Below, piece by piece: positions 5,627 through 6,484 of a DNA stretch of 6,484 bases (position 1 is its first letter; every line of letters starts with the position of its first letter). The stretch is from JAUWCW01 sp030609125 [NCBI: Candidatus Rokuibacteriota bacterium]. GTDB lineage: Bacteria > JAUVQV01. Made by a program: the position numbers and the translations under genes. Below the pieces are notes generated by a model. The model worked only from the letters and a program-made list of their open reading frames with translations, was not told where the DNA came from and made no database searches. The DNA lies in NCBI GenBank assembly GCA_030609125.1, contig JAUWCW010000115.1:1-6484 (forward strand), in the 5' to 3' direction.

Positions 5627-6484
5627 TCACTCGTAGAGGGCTTCGAGCCGTTCGCGAAACTCGCCGGTGACCCTGTCCCGTCTCACCTTCATGGTCGGCG
5701 TAACCTCGCCCCTGTCCTCGGTGAGCGGCTCGTCGAGGACAACGATCTTCCTGATCTGCTCAAAGGGGGCGAGCTCCCGTGAGCGCCTCTTGATCCTCTC
5801 CATGAGAAACGCATACACGTCCCCGCGTCCCGCCAGGTCGGCATCGGTCAGGTCCCGGAGAGAATCCTCCCCCATCTCCAGCTTGAGCCGGGCGTAGTCG
5901 GGGACTACCAGCGCCGTCAGGTACTTTTTTCTGTCCCCGTAAACAACCACCCGGCTGATGCAGGCGTCTCCCTCCAACAGGCCCTCCACTCTCTGCGGAG
6001 AGACGTTCTTGCCCCCGGAGGTGACGATGATGTCCTTCTTCCTTCCCGTGATCCGCAGGTAGCCGTCTTCGATGACCCCCGTGTCGCCCGTGTGCAGCCA
6101 CCCGTCCCGGATGACATCGGCGGTGGCCTTCTCGTCATCAAGGTAGCCCATCATGACCGAGGGCCCCCTGACGATGATCTCCCCTTCCCCGGCCGTTTTC
6201 ACCTCGATATTGTCGAAGGGGACACCCACCGTGCCGGAGCGGACATGGCCGAGACGGTTGACGGAAATGACCGGCGAGGCCTCGGAAAGACCGTACCCTT
6301 CAAGAACATTGATGCCGGCGGCAAGGAAAAAGTCCACTATCTCCGCCGCCAGCGGAGCGCCCCCGCAAACGATAAAGCGCAGCCTCCCGCCCAGTGCGTC
6401 CCTGATACGGCGGAAGACGAGTGCGTCCGCCGCCGCCATGACCAGCCGGCCCGGCATGCCCTCTTCTCCCCGCCTCCCGCCGCC
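5627..6484 (-). CDS. Long-chain acyl-CoA synthetase (AMP-forming), N-terminal half cut by the window edge
   Basis: The C-terminal 285 residues of an adenylate-forming fatty acid-CoA ligase of the FadD15/long-chain type (usually about 600 residues). The frame stays open to base 6484, so the Met at 6457 is internal. The enzyme activates fatty acids with ATP to acyl-AMP and then acyl-CoA, at the membrane or in the cytoplasm. Counted from the edge: CGGAPL (40-45), the adenine-site block YGLSEASP (64-71), GWLHTGD (128-134) with the ribose-binding Asp, GRKKDIIVTSGGKN (147-160) forming the hinge, and the C-terminal lysine in TPTMKVRR (K266) that catalyses adenylation. The P-loop-like YTSGTTG motif lies beyond the edge. 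The short arginine/glycine-rich run GGGRRGEEG at the edge falls in the variable region before the second half. The operon context upstream is unseen. Chain-length specificity cannot be read from this part. Confidence 0.93.
   Translation of the reverse strand, partial: GGGRRGEEGMPGRLVMAAADALVFRRIRDALGGRLRFIVCGGAPLAAEIVDFFLAAGINVLEGYGLSEASPVISVNRLGHVRSGTVGVPFDNIEVKTAGEGEIIVRGPSVMMGYLDDEKATADVIRDGWLHTGDTGVIEDGYLRITGRKKDIIVTSGGKNVSPQRVEGLLEGDACISRVVVYGDRKKYLTALVVPDYARLKLEMGEDSLRDLTDADLAGRGDVYAFLMERIKRRSRELAPFEQIRKIVVLDEPLTEDRGEVTPTMKVRRDRVTGEFRERLEALYE

Noticed and set aside
6455-6457. ATG at 6457 as the start of the acyl-CoA synthetase
   Set aside because: The frame remains open to the window edge and the protein lacks the N-terminal half of the family, so this Met is internal.

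Overview
The window is GC-rich, densely coded bacterial chromosome. Six protein genes were found: four on the minus strand and two on the plus strand. Gene content (a stand-alone Old Yellow Enzyme with a cysteine cluster, a DsrE-fold protein, a long-chain acyl-CoA synthetase, a patatin-like hydrolase) and codon use would fit an anaerobic or facultative proteobacterium-like organism, perhaps of the former Deltaproteobacteria. This is a low-confidence inference, because no rRNA or other marker gene is present. No tRNA, rRNA, CRISPR array, insertion sequence or phage gene was seen.

Left half (1-4185, minus strand): a co-oriented run of a DsrE-family protein (4185-3823), a FMN-dependent 'ene'-reductase-like oxidoreductase (3793-2669) and a UvrA-family excinuclease ATPase (2630 to beyond base 1, so its C-terminus is missing). 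The gaps are only 29 and 38 bases, so the three are probably co-transcribed from a promoter with a perfect TATAAT box near 4228-4233. The UvrA is complete in its core (two Walker A, two signature and two Walker B motifs, several Cys pairs), but its sequence hallmarks differ from the textbook E. coli-type UvrA and suggest a paralogous clade.

Centre (4186-4408): a divergent intergenic region of 223 bases holding the minus-strand promoter, a candidate plus-strand extended -10 promoter, an imperfect hairpin between them, and possible leader structure.

Right half (4409-6484): on the plus strand, an 81-residue helical, probably coiled-coil protein of unknown function is followed by a patatin-like phospholipase/esterase of the RssA/NTE type. 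A long-chain acyl-CoA synthetase converges on them from the right edge with only 26 bases between the stop codons; its N-terminal half lies outside the window. The patatin and acyl-CoA synthetase could both act in lipid and fatty-acid turnover, but the convergent layout rules out a shared operon. I see no clear new defence or mobile system. The points most worth following are the non-canonical UvrA, its linkage to DsrE and the oxidoreductase, and the unassigned 81-residue protein.
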